Positions 35,927 to 46,294 are shown, numbered from the stretch's first letter. The stretch: DNA of 64,000 bases from Leptolyngbya sp. Cla-17 (GCF_016807185.1 NZ_JAEVYN010000002.1:62001-126000); one strand, 5' to 3'. Notes: generated by a model from the letters alone, not told the origin. Numbers and translations are program-made.

Positions 35927-38665
35927 ATGACCACTTCACCACAGCATCTATCGGAGAAAATTCAGCAGGATAGCGCTACAGATTTAGCTATCGAAGCGAC
36001 CGTTGTAACCATTGAAGCGGAAAATATCGTTGGGGAAAGTTTGCAAACCATTGCCGATCCGACTAGTGAAACGATTGAGGTTGCTACTGTTGCTGAATTG
36101 GAAACTGCTGAATCAGAAACCCACCCAGAGTCTCCTCAAAATGGACAGACCACGCAGCCTCAAGTAGGGGCTTTAGTTACTCGTCAAGGGAGCTTTGGAG
36201 CCTACCTTGCTCCCTTAACGAAAGATGGCTTTAAAGAAGCAGTTAGTGGCGTGCACCAAAAGCTAGAGGTAATGAGCAACACGCTCTCGCTACTAGATAA
36301 TTTGCTGGATGCACAAGGCTTTGATGCCATCTTGGACGACATGCTGCGTTCCATCACCCTCAAAACTGGGGAATTACTAAACGCCGATCGCACCACAATT
36401 TTTTTGTTAGATGAAGAGAAACATGAGCTTTGGGCGATCGTTGCCAAAGACGAGCTAGGCAACAATTTAGAACTGCGGATTCCCACCAATGTAGGCATCG
36501 CTGGCGAAGTAGCAAGCAGTAAAGAAAAAGTCAAAATTGACTACGATTTTTACGACGATCCCCGTTCCGAAGCTGCCAAAAAACTTGATCAAAAGAACCA
36601 CTATCGCACCTACACAATGTTGGCTTTGCCGCTCTTAAATCAAGATGGCAGATTGGTCGCAGTGGTGCAGCTTCTCAACAAACTCAAACCACACTACGAT
36701 CTCCACGGAACCCTAGAGGAAAAAATCGATCGACAGGGCTTTACGGATGAGGATGAGCGAGTTTTTGAAGAATTTGCCCCATCCATTCGGCTAATTATTG
36801 AAGCCTCCCGTTCCTTTTACCGCGCTACCCAACGCCAACGAGCCGCATCAGCCTTGATGAATGCTGTGAAATCTCTCAGTAAAGGCAGTTTGGATCTAGA
36901 AGAAACCTTGAAAAACGTGATGTATCAGGCAAAAGAACTGATGCAAGCCGATCGCAGTACCCTATGGCTAATTGACGAAGAGCGTCAGCAACTCTGGACG
37001 AAGGTTCCCATTGGCGGTGAACTGAAAGAACTGCGGATTCCTAGGGATGCCGGTTTTGCGGGTCAGGTGGCTACCACAGGCGAACCCCTGCTGATCCCGT
37101 TTGATTTGTACAATCATCCCAACTCTCAAACTTCAAAAGACACCGATCCAAAAACGGGCTATCGCACCTGCAGTATGTTGTGTATGCCTGTTTTCAATGG
37201 CGATGGTGCTTTGATTGGCGTGACTCAGCTAGTCAACAAACTGAAGCAGGGCGACTACCCTGAGTATGACCCGGTGAACTACCCAGAAGCGCCAGACCGC
37301 TGGAAGGCTAGCTTTAATCAGAGTGATCAAGAATTCATGCAAGCCTTTAATATTCAGGCGGGTGTGGCGTTGCAAAATGCCAAGCTGTTTGAAACGGTGA
37401 AACAGCAAGAGCAAATGCAAAAAGACATTTTGCGATCGCTTTCTAATGGAGTTATTTCCACTGATAAAAATGGCAATATCATTACCGCCAACGACAGCGC
37501 CAGAGAACTGTTGGGCTTAAACGAAGGCACTTTGTTGGAAGGCAACCATGTTCAATCACTGATTCGCCTCAAAAAAGGCGACTTTGATAAGTGGATTGGC
37601 AACGCCCTAGAACCTAAAGACGAGAAGAGCCGGGAGCAGTATTATCCTGACCAAACCCTAGAATGCATGGGCGGCTCGGCGGAAGAACACAGCATCAACT
37701 TGTCAATCAACACCATCACCGATGCCAAAGACCGTTCCAAAGCCTCTGGCATTCTGGTCGTCATGGAAGACATTAGCGATGAAAAGCGGATGAAAACCAC
37801 CATGTATCGCTACATGACTCAAGAGTTGGCTGAACAGCTGATGGCAAATCCTGATGCTGCCAAAATGGGCGGCGATCGCAAAGCCGTTTCCGTATTGTTT
37901 TCCGACATTCGCAGCTACACCAGCCTCACAGAAAACCTGAAGGCGGAGCAAGTAGTAGAAATGCTCAACGAGTATTTTGAATCTATGGTAGATGCGGTTT
38001 TCACCTTTAAAGGCACCCTGGACAAGTATATTGGTGATGCAATCATGGCAGTGTTTGGCTCACCTTTGCCCCTAGCTGACCACGAGTGGATGGCGGTTCA
38101 ATCGGCTTTAGAAATGCGCCAACGGTTGCTGGCATTCAACATTAACCGCACAGAGAAGAATCAAGATATCATTCGCATTGGTATTGGCATCAACTCAGAT
38201 ACGGTGATTAGCGGCAATATTGGCTCTAGTAAGCGGATGGAGTTTACCGCGATCGGCGATGGGGTTAACCTTGGCTCTCGCTTGGAAAGCGCCAGCAAAA
38301 TTTACGGCACCGATATTATCATTAGCGGCAATACCTACAAACCCTGCGCAGATCGCATCCGAGCACGGGAGCTAGACTACATCCGGGTGAAGGGCAAAGA
38401 CCAACCCGTCGAAGTCTATGAGTTAATTGGATACCAGGACGATCCCATCTCAGATGAGCGTCAGCGCTTGATTGATTACTATCACAAAGGTCGAGAACAT
38501 TTTAGAACGCGAGATTTTCCAATGGCAATGGCCGCGTTTGGGCAAGTTCTCAGCCTAGATAAAAATAACAAAGCTGCCAGTCTACACCTAGAGCGTTGCC
38601 AAAAGTGCCTGCAAGATCCGCCGCAGGACGATTGGGATGGCTCGTGGACATTGACCGAGAAATAG
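35927..38665 (+). CDS. GAF-GAF-PAS adenylate cyclase (CyaB type)
   Basis: 912 aa soluble class III cyclase. GAF1 is about 125-290 and GAF2 about 310-490 (both with NKLK motifs typical of cyclic-nucleotide GAFs: VQLLNKLK, TQLVNKLK). PAS is about 505-610, the catalytic domain about 645-830, and a short TPR-like tail follows. Metal aspartates are in VLFSDIRSYTSL and DKYIGDAIMAVFG; the adenine-selecting Lys is in LDKYIGD, and Thr (in EFTAIGDGVNLGSRLE) stands where other cyclases have Asp, as in Anabaena CyaB1. It makes cAMP and is probably activated by cAMP binding to a GAF. mnmD follows by 22 nt. Confidence 0.93.
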   Translation: MTTSPQHLSEKIQQDSATDLAIEATVVTIEAENIVGESLQTIADPTSETIEVATVAELETAESETHPESPQNGQTTQPQVGALVTRQGSFGAYLAPLTKDGFKEAVSGVHQKLEVMSNTLSLLDNLLDAQGFDAILDDMLRSITLKTGELLNADRTTIFLLDEEKHELWAIVAKDELGNNLELRIPTNVGIAGEVASSKEKVKIDYDFYDDPRSEAAKKLDQKNHYRTYTMLALPLLNQDGRLVAVVQLLNKLKPHYDLHGTLEEKIDRQGFTDEDERVFEEFAPSIRLIIEASRSFYRATQRQRAASALMNAVKSLSKGSLDLEETLKNVMYQAKELMQADRSTLWLIDEERQQLWTKVPIGGELKELRIPRDAGFAGQVATTGEPLLIPFDLYNHPNSQTSKDTDPKTGYRTCSMLCMPVFNGDGALIGVTQLVNKLKQGDYPEYDPVNYPEAPDRWKASFNQSDQEFMQAFNIQAGVALQNAKLFETVKQQEQMQKDILRSLSNGVISTDKNGNIITANDSARELLGLNEGTLLEGNHVQSLIRLKKGDFDKWIGNALEPKDEKSREQYYPDQTLECMGGSAEEHSINLSINTITDAKDRSKASGILVVMEDISDEKRMKTTMYRYMTQELAEQLMANPDAAKMGGDRKAVSVLFSDIRSYTSLTENLKAEQVVEMLNEYFESMVDAVFTFKGTLDKYIGDAIMAVFGSPLPLADHEWMAVQSALEMRQRLLAFNINRTEKNQDIIRIGIGINSDTVISGNIGSSKRMEFTAIGDGVNLGSRLESASKIYGTDIIISGNTYKPCADRIRARELDYIRVKGKDQPVEVYELIGYQDDPISDERQRLIDYYHKGREHFRTRDFPMAMAAFGQVLSLDKNNKAASLHLERCQKCLQDPPQDDWDGSWTLTEK

Positions 38666-38687
38666 GCAGCTTGAAAAGTAGGCAACC

Positions 38688-39560
38688 TTGAGCGAATGGC
38701 TTCCCCTACCTACAGAAGATGGATCTTTTACCTTCTTCTCTAAAACGTTTAATGAAGCGTTTCACAGTCGCTTTGGTGCCAAGCAGGAGGCATTCCTCAA
38801 ATTTGCCCAAGCAACGGATTTAGCAGATAGGGCGGCGCAACCATCAATTTGCCTGCTGGATGTGTGTTACGGGCTGGGATATAACACCGCTGCCGCTTTA
38901 GAAGTGATTTGGACGGTGAACCCTGACTGTCATGTGACACTCTATGCCTTAGAGTTAGACATCACCGTGCCTCAAGCCGCGATCGCCCCTCCTTTGATCG
39001 ACATCTGGTCACCTCCAATTCAAGACATCTTGACAGCGATCGCACAACAGCATCACTACATTACTGCAAATCTCAATGCTACCCTGCTGGTTGGCGATGC
39101 GCGCCGAACCATTCAGCAACTTCACCCGATAAACTTTCAAGCGGATGCGATCTTTTTTGACCCGTTCTCACCGCGTCGTTGTCCGCAACTGTGGACGGTA
39201 GAATTCTTCACCTTGGTTGCCCAGTGTCTGATCTCCACTGGCAAACTAGCGACCTATTCTCGTTCTGCATCCGTGCGCGCGGCGATGCTAGAAGCAGGCT
39301 TGAAAATCGGCACAATCCCTTTGGGAGTGGGCCATCAGCTTAACGACTGGTCTCACGGCACGGTTGGCAGCTTTCAACCACCGCCCCATTCCCTTTCTCA
39401 GTTAGAACAGGAGCACTTGCAAACCCGCGCGGCGATTCCCTATCGCGATCGCACCCTCAGCGACTCAGCCGAAACCATTTTGCAGCGCCAGACCCAGGAA
39501 CAACAGCAGTCTCAGCTGGAATCTACTTCCAGTTGGCGACGACGCTGGAGCCTCGACTAA
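38688..39560 (+). CDS. mnmD: MnmD-type tRNA 5-aminomethyl-2-thiouridine methyltransferase
   Basis: 290 aa, the methyltransferase half of MnmC without the FAD oxidase half. Visible: DGSFTFFSKTFNEAFHSRFGA (start of family, split here), LLDVCYGLGYNTAAAL (SAM loop), ALELD, LVGDARRTI and the signature DAIFFDPFSPRRCPQLW. It methylates nm5(s2)U34 in tRNAs. The start codon is TTG. The last 60 residues are Gln/Ser-rich and variable. Confidence 0.85.
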   Translation: MSEWLPLPTEDGSFTFFSKTFNEAFHSRFGAKQEAFLKFAQATDLADRAAQPSICLLDVCYGLGYNTAAALEVIWTVNPDCHVTLYALELDITVPQAAIAPPLIDIWSPPIQDILTAIAQQHHYITANLNATLLVGDARRTIQQLHPINFQADAIFFDPFSPRRCPQLWTVEFFTLVAQCLISTGKLATYSRSASVRAAMLEAGLKIGTIPLGVGHQLNDWSHGTVGSFQPPPHSLSQLEQEHLQTRAAIPYRDRTLSDSAETILQRQTQEQQQSQLESTSSWRRRWSLD

Positions 39561-39565
39561 AATCG

Positions 39566-39594
39566 GTTGACAGGTATGTAGTATGATTGTAGTA
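39566..39594 (+). promoter_or_regulatory. Candidate sigma70-type promoter of rtcB
   Basis: TTGACA (39566-39571), 17-nt spacer, TAGTAT (39589-39594), about 90 nt before the rtcB ATG. The leader ends in AAGGAGG, 11 nt before the start, with a HIP1 octamer between. Confidence 0.5.
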
Positions 39595-39685
39595 TAAATA
39601 ATATAGAAACAGTGCTGGATGCGGTGAATGCTGTTTCTCAGAGCGCTGTTTTAAGACATATCTGTTTCAAGGAGGCGCGATCGCC

Positions 39686-40867
39686 ATGCCCTACGAACCC
39701 CTAGCCATCTCTACATCCACCCCTGTTTTGTCTTGGGCAAACCACGAGTTGGGTTCTCAAGAAATCAAAATGGCGAAAAATGTTGCCTCCTTGCCCTTCG
39801 TCTTCAAGCACGTAGCCCTCATGCCCGACGTGCATTTAGGAAAAGGAGCGCTAGTCGGCTCCGTCATTGCCACCAAAGATGCCATCATTCCTGCTGCCGT
39901 TGGTGTCGATATTGGTTGTGGCATGTGTGCAGTGAAAACACCCTTCACTGCTACCCAGCTAGAAGACAAACTGAAAAAAATCCGTCAGGATATTGAAGCC
40001 GTGATTCCAGTAGGTTTTAACGAAAATAAAGACGTCGAAAAAACCGTTTCAAACTGGCAGCGTTGGGCAGACTTTAAGCAACTGCATTCCGGCGTGCAAG
40101 ACTTACAAGTAAAAGCAATGCGCCAGATGGGATCACTCGGTGGGGGCAATCACTTTATTGAGATTTGTCTGGACACCGAAAACCAGGTTTGGGTTATGTT
40201 GCATTCCGGTTCACGCAACATTGGCAACAAGTTAGCTCAGTGCCACATCAGCACAGGCAAAGAGTTGGCGAAATTAGCCAACAACAAGCTGCCTGATCCA
40301 GACCTTGCCTACTTTGTAGCAGGAACATCTGAATTCGATGCCTATTGGCACGATTTGCAGTGGGCGCAGAACTATGCCCGTGTGAACCGAGAAGTGATGA
40401 TGGCACGGGTACAACGAATTGTTGAAAAACATCTGGCAGGCGGAAAGCCCACCAAGGCTTTACTCTCGGTCAACTGTCACCACAACTATGCTGAAAAAGA
40501 AACTCACTATGGCGAAGCAGTCTATGTCACTCGTAAAGGCGCAGTTCGTGCCCAATCGGGAGACTATGGCATTATCCCTGGCTCAATGGGTGCTAAATCC
40601 TATATTGTCCAAGGGAAGGGGAATGCTGAAAGCTATTGCTCCTGTTCTCACGGCGCAGGACGACTCATGTCTCGCACTAAGGCAAAAGGGGTTTACTCTC
40701 TGGATGACTTAATTCAGCAAACCGAAGGGGTGGAATGCCGCAAGGATGCAGGCATTTTAGATGAGATTCCAGGAGCCTATAAGCCCATCGAACAGGTTAT
40801 GGCAAATCAAGCTGACTTAGTTGAAGTAGTGGCAACTCTGAAGCAAGTCGTTTGCGTCAAAGGTTAA
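39686..40867 (+). CDS. rtcB: RNA-splicing ligase RtcB
   Basis: 393 aa. Conserved blocks: PDVHLGKGALVGSVIAT, AVGVDIGCGMCAVKT (metal Asp and Cys), SLGGGNHFIEI, LHSGSRNIGNKLA, VNCHHNYAEKE and SCSHGAGRLMSR, where the His is the GMP-linked nucleophile. Joins 2',3'-cyclic phosphate or 3'-phosphate ends to 5'-OH ends in RNA repair. No rtcA or rtcR nearby. Confidence 0.95.
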   Translation: MPYEPLAISTSTPVLSWANHELGSQEIKMAKNVASLPFVFKHVALMPDVHLGKGALVGSVIATKDAIIPAAVGVDIGCGMCAVKTPFTATQLEDKLKKIRQDIEAVIPVGFNENKDVEKTVSNWQRWADFKQLHSGVQDLQVKAMRQMGSLGGGNHFIEICLDTENQVWVMLHSGSRNIGNKLAQCHISTGKELAKLANNKLPDPDLAYFVAGTSEFDAYWHDLQWAQNYARVNREVMMARVQRIVEKHLAGGKPTKALLSVNCHHNYAEKETHYGEAVYVTRKGAVRAQSGDYGIIPGSMGAKSYIVQGKGNAESYCSCSHGAGRLMSRTKAKGVYSLDDLIQQTEGVECRKDAGILDEIPGAYKPIEQVMANQADLVEVVATLKQVVCVKG

Positions 40868-40877
40868 CTCAACTATC

Positions 40878-40922
40878 AAAATTCCCCTGTAATAAATCCT
40901 ATTTGTTGCAGAGGGAATTTTT
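40878..40922 (+). terminator. Terminator of rtcB
   Basis: AAATTCCC-CTG and CAG-AGGGAATTT pair with a single bulge around a 20-nt AT-rich loop, followed by TTTT, 11 nt after the stop. Confidence 0.7.
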
Positions 40923-41242
40923 CGTTAAGTGCAGACCCACAGACCCTAATCAATTCTGAATTTTGCCCGTAATTAATCTTTAGAAGCCATCTAGCTTCAT
41001 TTCGCCAGTGCTTCCGTTCAGCCTAAAAACCTAATACTGATTTAAGTCAATCAACTTCTGGCTGAGTTAACACCAGAGAGATTTAGCTGCCTGACTAAAC
41101 TACACTATGCAAGCAATAGTGTTGAAGCTTGTAATCGTACAGGAATCTGCGGCGTAATGATAATGAGATGTAGCGTGGTTTATTGCATTTATGGGGCAAA
41201 ACCTGACAATAGAGAGATGGGCTTTTTAAGAGAGCGATCGCG
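40923..41242. other. Gap before the alpha/beta hydrolase gene
   Basis: AT-rich, no gene or repeat recognised; presumably carries the hydrolase promoter. Confidence 0.3.
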
Positions 41243-42037
41243 ATGACAGAAATTCAGTCTGATGCTGTTCTAGAGTCAGTAAAAGCCAAGTTATCTCAAG
41301 CGCCTGAACAAGTTGTAGAAGAAACTATTCGGCAAGTGAAAGCGACGGATAACTGTGAGAAGGCTCTCAAAGATGTGTACTTTATGAGTGGGTTAGGCAC
41401 CGATGAACGCGTATTTCGGCTGTTGAAATGTGAAGGCTACCGACCCGTTCATATTCATTGGCTGCAACCAGAGCGAGGCGAGGCGATGCAAGCCTATGCC
41501 AAACGATTAACAGCTCAGATTCATGCTGATCGCCCCATTATTGTGGGTTTGTCCTTTGGCGGCATGATGGCGGTTGAAATTGCTAAGCAGATTGAAACTG
41601 AAAAAGTAATCTTGATTTCTAGCACTAAAACTGCCTGTGAAGTTCCTCCCTATTTTCGGATGTTTCGCTGGTTCCCAATCCATCGTGTGTTTCCCTTCAA
41701 AAGTTTGCTCTGGGTAGAATATTGGATTGCCTATTGGTTTTTCAGCTTAAGTACTGTGGATGAGCGTCAGATGCTAAAAGCAATTTTGCGAGATATTGAT
41801 CCACACTTTCTTAAATGGTCATTGCATCAGGTTGTGACTTGGAAAAACAATGTAATTCCTGAAAATCTCCAACATATTCATGGTTCGAGCGATCGCATTT
41901 TTTTAATGCGTTTTCTCAAGGATGTAATCAGGCTTGAGAAAGGCGGACATCTGATGGTGGTGAATCAAGCCGCCGAAATATCCACTCTATTAGAAAAAAT
42001 ACTGATGGGTAAGAATCTCAATTCGCCTGTGAGCTAG
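41243..42037 (+). CDS. Alpha/beta-hydrolase fold protein
   Basis: 264 aa. About 40 N-terminal helical residues, then YFMSGLGTDERVF (oxyanion region), IIVGLSFGGMMAVEIAK (nucleophile Ser in GLSFGG), IHGSSDRIF (acid Asp) and KGGHLMVV (catalytic His). The triad is complete, so it is probably an active esterase, lipase or thioesterase; substrate unknown. Convergent with the oxidoreductase gene (22-nt gap). Confidence 0.8.
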   Translation: MTEIQSDAVLESVKAKLSQAPEQVVEETIRQVKATDNCEKALKDVYFMSGLGTDERVFRLLKCEGYRPVHIHWLQPERGEAMQAYAKRLTAQIHADRPIIVGLSFGGMMAVEIAKQIETEKVILISSTKTACEVPPYFRMFRWFPIHRVFPFKSLLWVEYWIAYWFFSLSTVDERQMLKAILRDIDPHFLKWSLHQVVTWKNNVIPENLQHIHGSSDRIFLMRFLKDVIRLEKGGHLMVVNQAAEISTLLEKILMGKNLNSPVS

Positions 42038-42059
42038 GGTTCTAGATTTTCCGAATAGT

Positions 42060-43148
42060 TTAAGGAACCTCGATCCAGACTCCACGTTGATTAGATTGAT
42101 GGGCAAGATCCATCAACATTTGAGAATATAATCCTTCCTGTAATGACGGCACTAAGGATTTGCCCTGATCGATGCCCTGCACCCAGCGATCAATGATGCG
42201 AACAAAGGGAGCAATCCGTCCATCGTCCCAAGTGCGCGGAAAGGCGAGGTGATCGGGAATTTCTAGGGCTGTCAGTGTTTCTCCGGCTTGACTGCCTAGG
42301 AGTTTGAAGCCATGGACATAATCTTTTTGGTTATCACTACCCAAGATGAGTGTGCCGCGATCGCCATATACTTCCAGCCAATGTCCCCGTCCCTGATAGG
42401 TTGCTGCGCTCAGCGTCATTTGACACGGCGTACCGTCTGCTAATTCCAGCGTAATTAGGCAAACATCATCGGCATCCACCGATTTAAGCGCACCACTGCT
42501 GAGAGGATCGGGGCGTTGGGGTACAGACACGGCCAACCGAGCGTTTAGCTGCCGTATTGAACCAAACAACCAGGCAATGTAATCAAAGGCGTGGGAGCCG
42601 ATCGCCCCTAATGCGCCACCACCCAACTCTTTCTGGGCATACCAGTTCCAGGGGCGAGAAGCATCTGCTCGACTAGCAACCAGCCAATCTACTTTAATCA
42701 AGCGAGGTTTTCCCACATAGCCTTCGGTCAGCAATTCTTGCAAGCGCTGCCATGCTGGAATGCAGCGAAACTCAAAATTCATTGTGGTAGTAAGTTTCTT
42801 TTCAGTAGCAAGGTTATGGAGTTCCTCTGCCTCCGCCACATTTAGGGTCGTGGGTTTTTCGAGCAGCAAATGTTTTCCCGCATTTAGTACCATTTTTGCC
42901 ATTTCGTAATGCAAAAACGGCGGAGTTGAAACGCTGACTGCCTGAACCTCTGGCAAAAGTACAATTTCCTCAAGACTTTGGCACGCATGGGGAATATTGT
43001 GAGCATGAGCGATCGCTTCAGCCTTTGCTAACTCTCGGTGATAAACCGCCACAATCCGAGTCCGGTGATGTGCCTGGAACCCAGGAATGTGAACTTTTTG
43101 ACCAAAACCTGTGCCAACAATAGCAACGCCAATTTCAGACTGCGACAT
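42060..43148 (-). CDS. Gfo/Idh/MocA-family oxidoreductase
   Basis: 362 aa. The N-terminal Rossmann domain has VAIVGTGFGQKVHIPGFQ and the EKP motif (HLLLEKPTTLNVAEAEEL, residues about 90-107). The C-terminal sheet domain contains the catalytic-type Lys/His region GALGAIGSHAFDYIAWLFG. NAD(P)-dependent; substrate probably a sugar or cyclitol but not deducible. I take the ATG at 43148; the frame also allows TTG at 43163. Confidence 0.88.
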   Translation of the reverse strand: MSQSEIGVAIVGTGFGQKVHIPGFQAHHRTRIVAVYHRELAKAEAIAHAHNIPHACQSLEEIVLLPEVQAVSVSTPPFLHYEMAKMVLNAGKHLLLEKPTTLNVAEAEELHNLATEKKLTTTMNFEFRCIPAWQRLQELLTEGYVGKPRLIKVDWLVASRADASRPWNWYAQKELGGGALGAIGSHAFDYIAWLFGSIRQLNARLAVSVPQRPDPLSSGALKSVDADDVCLITLELADGTPCQMTLSAATYQGRGHWLEVYGDRGTLILGSDNQKDYVHGFKLLGSQAGETLTALEIPDHLAFPRTWDDGRIAPFVRIIDRWVQGIDQGKSLVPSLQEGLYSQMLMDLAHQSNQRGVWIEVP

Positions 43149-43269
43149 AAAAACGGGTTTCAACAGGGGTAGGGCTTATTCTCGCACGTACCGTGCCAAC
43201 TGACAGGTCAGCGCTTCCTGACCGCGCCTTAGTATGGAATGGGTTGGATATATGTTTCAGGTTTTGGCT

Positions 43270-44403
43270 TCAGGTCTTGGCTTTGGGTTCTGCTCCTGGC
43301 CCCTGTTCTCTATTCCCTGCTCTCTCGCTAATCGCTTCTGAAATGTAGTCGGCAGTAGCTTCTACTAGAGCGATCGCGTTTTCATACACCATCCGTGTGG
43401 GTCCTAACATGCCAACGCTGCCAACGGGCGTTGTTCCCTTGCAGTAAGTAGATGAAATCAGCGTGCAAGAGCGAATTGGCTCGAGAGGATTTTCAGAACC
43501 AATCCGAACCGTCACACGCTTACCGAATTGATCAAGGGGAGAAGGTTCAAAGATTAAGGGGATAATTTGATCTTGCTCATCTTCGAGCAGATGCACAATA
43601 GTTTGAATCTGATGCACTTCTGAAAATTCAGGTTGACGCAACACTTCTGATAAACCACTCATCATCAGTTGGGTTGGTGCAGGAGACTGAGATCGGCGCG
43701 TTATTTCGGTCAAGATATTTTTGAGGAAATCGCCGTAGCGTTGAAATTCGCGATCGAGTTCAGTCCAATCCATTTGGGTAAGTTCAGCGATCGCCCGTCC
43801 GCGCAGGTGACTATTCAAAAAGTTGGACAAAATCTGCAATTCTCGTTCCAGCAATTCCATTTCTGCTGTTGTCTTATCTTCACCGGTTGCTAGATCCAAC
43901 AGAGCCGACTGAGTTTCATAGGAATCGGTGACAAAAATCAGCATTACCCGGCTGGGGTCAACTAGCACCAGTTGAATGTGATGTAACCGCGCTGTATAGG
44001 TTTGAGGCATAGTAATCAGGGCAATGTAGCCGCTGACGGTTGCCAAGATGTGGGCAGCTCCCCGCAGCATCGCTTCCAAGCTCCCATCTTCACGGGTGAG
44101 GCGATCGCTCAACAAATGGTCTATCTGAAGCGCAAAGTCACTCGATGGGGTCAGCAGCTTATCGACATAAATTCGATAGCCCGAATCTGAGGGCACTCGT
44201 CCAGCAGAAATATGGGGTTGATAAAGCAGTCCGACCTTTTCCAACATGCCCATTGAGTTGCGGATGGTGGCAGAACTAACGCTCAGGTTATAGTCTTTCA
44301 TCAGCGCTTCGGAGCCAACAGGTTCCGCAGTTGCAATGTAGTGACGAACCGTTGCCCAAAGCACCTGCTGCTGACGAGTCGTAAGTTTGATGGGTGAGGA
44401 CAT
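43270..44403 (-). CDS. hrcA: Heat-inducible transcription repressor HrcA
   Basis: 377 aa. The N-terminal winged helix is TTRQQQVLWATVRHYIATAEPVGSEAL (split here) with SATIRNSMGMLEKVGLL; the C-terminal region ends GTTPVGSVGMLGPTRMVYE, the HrcA signature. HrcA represses groESL/groEL2 through CIRCE (TTAGCACTC-N9-GAGTGCTAA) and loses activity on heat shock. No groE or dnaK gene and no complete CIRCE site is in this window. The last 15 residues are low-complexity. Confidence 0.95.
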   Translation of the reverse strand: MSSPIKLTTRQQQVLWATVRHYIATAEPVGSEALMKDYNLSVSSATIRNSMGMLEKVGLLYQPHISAGRVPSDSGYRIYVDKLLTPSSDFALQIDHLLSDRLTREDGSLEAMLRGAAHILATVSGYIALITMPQTYTARLHHIQLVLVDPSRVMLIFVTDSYETQSALLDLATGEDKTTAEMELLERELQILSNFLNSHLRGRAIAELTQMDWTELDREFQRYGDFLKNILTEITRRSQSPAPTQLMMSGLSEVLRQPEFSEVHQIQTIVHLLEDEQDQIIPLIFEPSPLDQFGKRVTVRIGSENPLEPIRSCTLISSTYCKGTTPVGSVGMLGPTRMVYENAIALVEATADYISEAISERAGNREQGPGAEPKAKT

Positions 44404-44601
44404 GAGGGTAAGGCGCGAATTCTAAAGGGATTGCATCAAGGGCGATCGCACGGCTTATCGCTTATGTGTAGAACCTGATTATCAGTGAAATGCTGAATGA
44501 AAGGCGTTCTCAGCGAACTATTGTGTAGATGAGGCTGTATTCACTATAAGGGGAGAAGTTGTCGCACTGCCACCGCTAATATCTTTAGCGAACACCAGAG
44601 C

Positions 44602-44943
44602 CTAATATCGGGGAATGGCAGCGTCTACAACACAGGAGTAAGCATCAATGCCGCCTGTCACATTTTTTACGTTCGCAAAGCCTTGGCTCATCAGCCATTG
44701 GCACATTTGGGCAGAACGCATCCCGTGATGGCATAGCACCAACGTTTCCTGGTTGGCATCTAAGCGACTGTGAATATTGGTTGACCAATCACCATGCTGA
44801 CTCAGGGGCAAGTTAACAAAGCCTTCTAGCTGAGCCAGTTCTAATTCGTGAGGTTCTCGTACATCCACAAACTGGCGATCGCCCTCTGCGACCAACAGGG
44901 TCGCCAATTCCTTAACCGTAATTTCTGGCAGCGATGTAAACAT
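44602..44943 (-). CDS. Rhodanese-domain protein
   Basis: 113 aa single rhodanese domain: QFVDVREPHELELAQLEG, then active-site CHHGMRSAQMCQWL (Cys near residue 74) and VTGGIDAYS. It is a likely cytoplasmic sulfurtransferase. It lies 198 nt upstream of hrcA on the same strand. Confidence 0.9.
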   Translation of the reverse strand: MFTSLPEITVKELATLLVAEGDRQFVDVREPHELELAQLEGFVNLPLSQHGDWSTNIHSRLDANQETLVLCHHGMRSAQMCQWLMSQGFANVKNVTGGIDAYSCVVDAAIPRY

Positions 44944-45415
44944 AATAGTAATGCCCTAAAAAGGTAGGGTAGCGTAGAGGAGTTTAATAACCATTTGATG
45001 CTCACGGCTACGTGAAGAACACATCAGCAGAAAAGAGAGTCAGAATCTTAACTAAACTCAAAACTATTTCCCAACATCTTTATTAGAGAAATTCCCTTTG
45101 CTCTTATTGTACTTAGCGCAACCCAACATCCTTCTTTGCTAATTCTATTTCCTGTTGGGTTTGGCTACACTCAACACCAACCTGCTAACCCATTGGGCGG
45201 AACCTAATGGAGAGACGATCTCATTCTTCACGCAGATGGTCAGCGATCGCGTTGCGAAGAGAGAAAGCGATCGAAACTGTACCGCCAAAATTTCCGGAAA
45301 AGGGATGCTGAGCTAGTGTAATTGCTTAGTGTGGAGAGTCCGAAGGCTACAGGCAAATATGCTAGTACTATAAAGTCTTACCCCATTCCTGCACATTCAC
45401 GAACGGAAACGATCT
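44944..45415. other. Divergent region rhodanese / secreted protein
   Basis: 472 bp with several HIP1-like GCGATCGC/GCGATCG cores (near 45243 and 45268). No small gene, RNA or strong hairpin recognised. Confidence 0.3.
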
Positions 45416-46048
45416 ATGAAACTGACCAATGCTCTCTTAATTTCACTGTGCGTTTCGGGTGTATCGCTATTTTATTTAGGCAGTGTTTCTGCAAAAGATT
45501 CTGATTCCCTCACTTCAAAGAATTCAGCATCAATTGCGCCTGCTATGACGATCTCCCTGAAACCGATCGCTCAAGCCAAGCCCAGTTTGTCAGTGTTGGC
45601 ACTCGACTCCGAGGGATTACGAGTGGTGAATAAGTCTACGGGAGCAACGCGGGCGATCGCTTTTGGCACCAAGGAAGCCGATGTAGTTTCAATTCTGACG
45701 AACTTACGGGGAAAGCCCCGCAATCGCGGCGTGAATCAGGAGTGCGGTGCGGGTCCGCTTGGCTTTGCCAGTTGGGCGGATGGATTGTCCCTACAGTTTA
45801 ATAAAGGTCGCTTCGCTGGATGGAAAGTCGATGGTCGGAGTCAAGGAGCCAACAAACTGACGACTATCGACGGAGTTGGCACCGGCTCAACTCGAACTCA
45901 GCTCAATAAGGCTTACACCGTAAAAGTAAGCCAGAGTTCTCTAGGAACCGAATTTTCTGCTGGTAGTCTTGGAGGTTTGTTGAGTGGGAGCAAACCCGCC
46001 GATCGCGTGACCAGTCTATGGAGCGGCATAACCTGCTTTTTCCGGTGA
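45416..46048 (+). CDS. Exported protein of unknown function
   Basis: 210 aa with a Sec signal (ALLISLCVSGVSLFYLGSVSA, cleavage likely after VSA near residue 26). After a Ser/Pro-rich linker, a domain follows with LDSEGLRVVNKSTGATRAIAFG, an NQECGAGPLGFASWADGL segment and GVGTGSTRTQL. The DSEGL...TG..R...FGT pattern occurs in cyanobacterial periplasmic proteins, but I cannot assign a function. Two cysteines (in QECG and ITCFF) could form a disulfide. Confidence 0.7.
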   Translation: MKLTNALLISLCVSGVSLFYLGSVSAKDSDSLTSKNSASIAPAMTISLKPIAQAKPSLSVLALDSEGLRVVNKSTGATRAIAFGTKEADVVSILTNLRGKPRNRGVNQECGAGPLGFASWADGLSLQFNKGRFAGWKVDGRSQGANKLTTIDGVGTGSTRTQLNKAYTVKVSQSSLGTEFSAGSLGGLLSGSKPADRVTSLWSGITCFFR

Positions 46049-46294
46049 TATAGCGTTGGTCAAAAAGTTTAGGATATGACTGTTTGATCAAATGCGTTTC
46101 GCCCGCTTGCAGATCCGACAGTTGAATGGGTTGTGCCGCACAAGCGATCGCCTTTAGTGATAGATAAGGGCGATCGCCTGAATGATGCTCTAACCCTTGA
46201 CACTAACTCTAGAAACAGAAAAACTTTCAATCTGTAGAAATTCATTTGAATTCATCGAATGATGGAGTTTTGAGTTTCCTAACCTTGAACTCCC

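Noticed and set aside
35927..38665. Cyclase as a guanylate cyclase because the usual Asp is missing
   Set aside because: Thr at that position with a conserved Lys is the arrangement of Anabaena CyaB1, an adenylate cyclase.
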